Origin: Paracoccaceae bacterium | Lineage (GTDB): Bacteria > Pseudomonadota > Alphaproteobacteria > Rhodobacterales > Rhodobacteraceae | Direction: 5' to 3' | DNA length: 6,051 nt | Assembly: GCA_002703515.1 (NCBI GenBank) | Contig: NZSE01000044.1 | Span: forward strand, 2,538-8,588 | Part shown: in pieces, positions 5,750 to 6,051 of the stretch | Position numbering within the stretch: the stretch's first letter is position 1 | How the letters are laid out: each line of letters opens with the position of its first letter | Translations under genes and position numbers: made by a program | Notes under the pieces: model-generated | What the model saw: only the letters and a program-made list of their open reading frames with translations | The model's database searches: none | Told to the model about the DNA's origin: nothing

Positions 5750-6051
5750 TGCCTGAAGCTGAAGTAGATCACATTTATGAATACCCCATCGGTTATATTG
5801 AAGATATTCTGAAATCTGTGAAAACAATTGCTATGGTTGGAGCTAGTGGAGATAAGACAAAATTTAGCTATGGTGTTTTAAGAGTGCTGCATGAAACTGG
5901 ATATGAAATGCTACCCGTCAACCCAAACCCTAATATTAAAGAGATTAGGGGCCTTAAAGTCTTTCACAGTTTAGAGGAAATAGACAAACCTGTTGATATG
6001 GTACAGGTATTTCGTAGAAAAGAAGAGCTATTATCAGTGGCAAAAGAAGCA
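5749..6051 (+). CDS. CoA-binding-domain protein (YccU-like, CoA_binding_2), 5' part only
   Basis: An ATG whose A is the last base of the ferredoxin TAA stop opens a frame that runs to the right edge, 101 codons without a stop. The translation reads as a small Rossmann CoA-binding protein: TIAMVGASGDKTKFSYGVLRVLHETGYEMLPVNPN (26-60) holds the glycine-containing first loop, the SY helix and the PVNP strand end. ELRG-type text follows (EIRGLKVFHSLEEID, 65-79), then PVDMVQVFRRKEEL (81-94). Family members are usually about 135-150 residues, so roughly the last third lies outside. The family resembles the CoA-binding part of succinyl-CoA synthetase alpha, but single-domain members have no established reaction. 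Sharing a one-base overlap with the ferredoxin puts it in the same operon. Identity is firm, role unknown. Confidence 0.92.
   Translation, partial: MPEAEVDHIYEYPIGYIEDILKSVKTIAMVGASGDKTKFSYGVLRVLHETGYEMLPVNPNPNIKEIRGLKVFHSLEEIDKPVDMVQVFRRKEELLSVAKEA

Overview
This is an AT-rich, densely packed bacterial window. It holds eight genes, two of them cut by the window edges, and no RNA gene, mobile element or CRISPR array that I can see. The low G+C content, very short intergenic gaps, overlapping stop and start codons and the mix of families fit a streamlined marine-type proteobacterium, perhaps an uncultivated alphaproteobacterium. That placement is an inference from style, not from a marker gene.

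Left part, 1-2355. A phytanoyl-CoA dioxygenase (PhyH)-like Fe(II)/2-oxoglutarate oxygenase enters from the left edge and ends at 462. It converges on a minus-strand pair, an EamA/DMT-type membrane transporter (2355-1402) followed after 7 bases by an HSL-family alpha/beta hydrolase (1394-459). The two convergent stop codons share one TTAA palindrome, leaving no intergenic terminator.

Middle, 2356-2442. A short AT-rich divergent gap separates the minus-strand pair from a long plus-strand gene series.

Right part, 2443-6051, all plus strand: an SDR-fold protein that has lost the YxxxK active-site pair, a GFA/CENP-V-type zinc protein, a single-domain rhodanese, a full-length selenium-binding protein 1 (SBP56)/methanethiol oxidase homologue, a plant-type 2Fe-2S ferredoxin, and a YccU-like CoA-binding-domain protein cut by the right edge. 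Spacing tightens along the series: 47 bp, 21 bp, 3 bp, then a GTGA overlap and a TAATG overlap. The last four genes at least look like one translationally coupled operon.

The most interesting reading is that the GFA-rhodanese-SBP56-ferredoxin-CoA-binding series is a C1/sulfur module. Characterised SBP56 proteins oxidise methanethiol to formaldehyde, hydrogen sulfide and hydrogen peroxide. A GFA-family protein next door could handle the formaldehyde, and a rhodanese could handle the sulfur. The families are clear from the sequence. Their cooperation is an inference from gene order. Unlike the known bacterial periplasmic enzyme MtoX, this SBP56 shows no signal peptide, so the module would be cytoplasmic.
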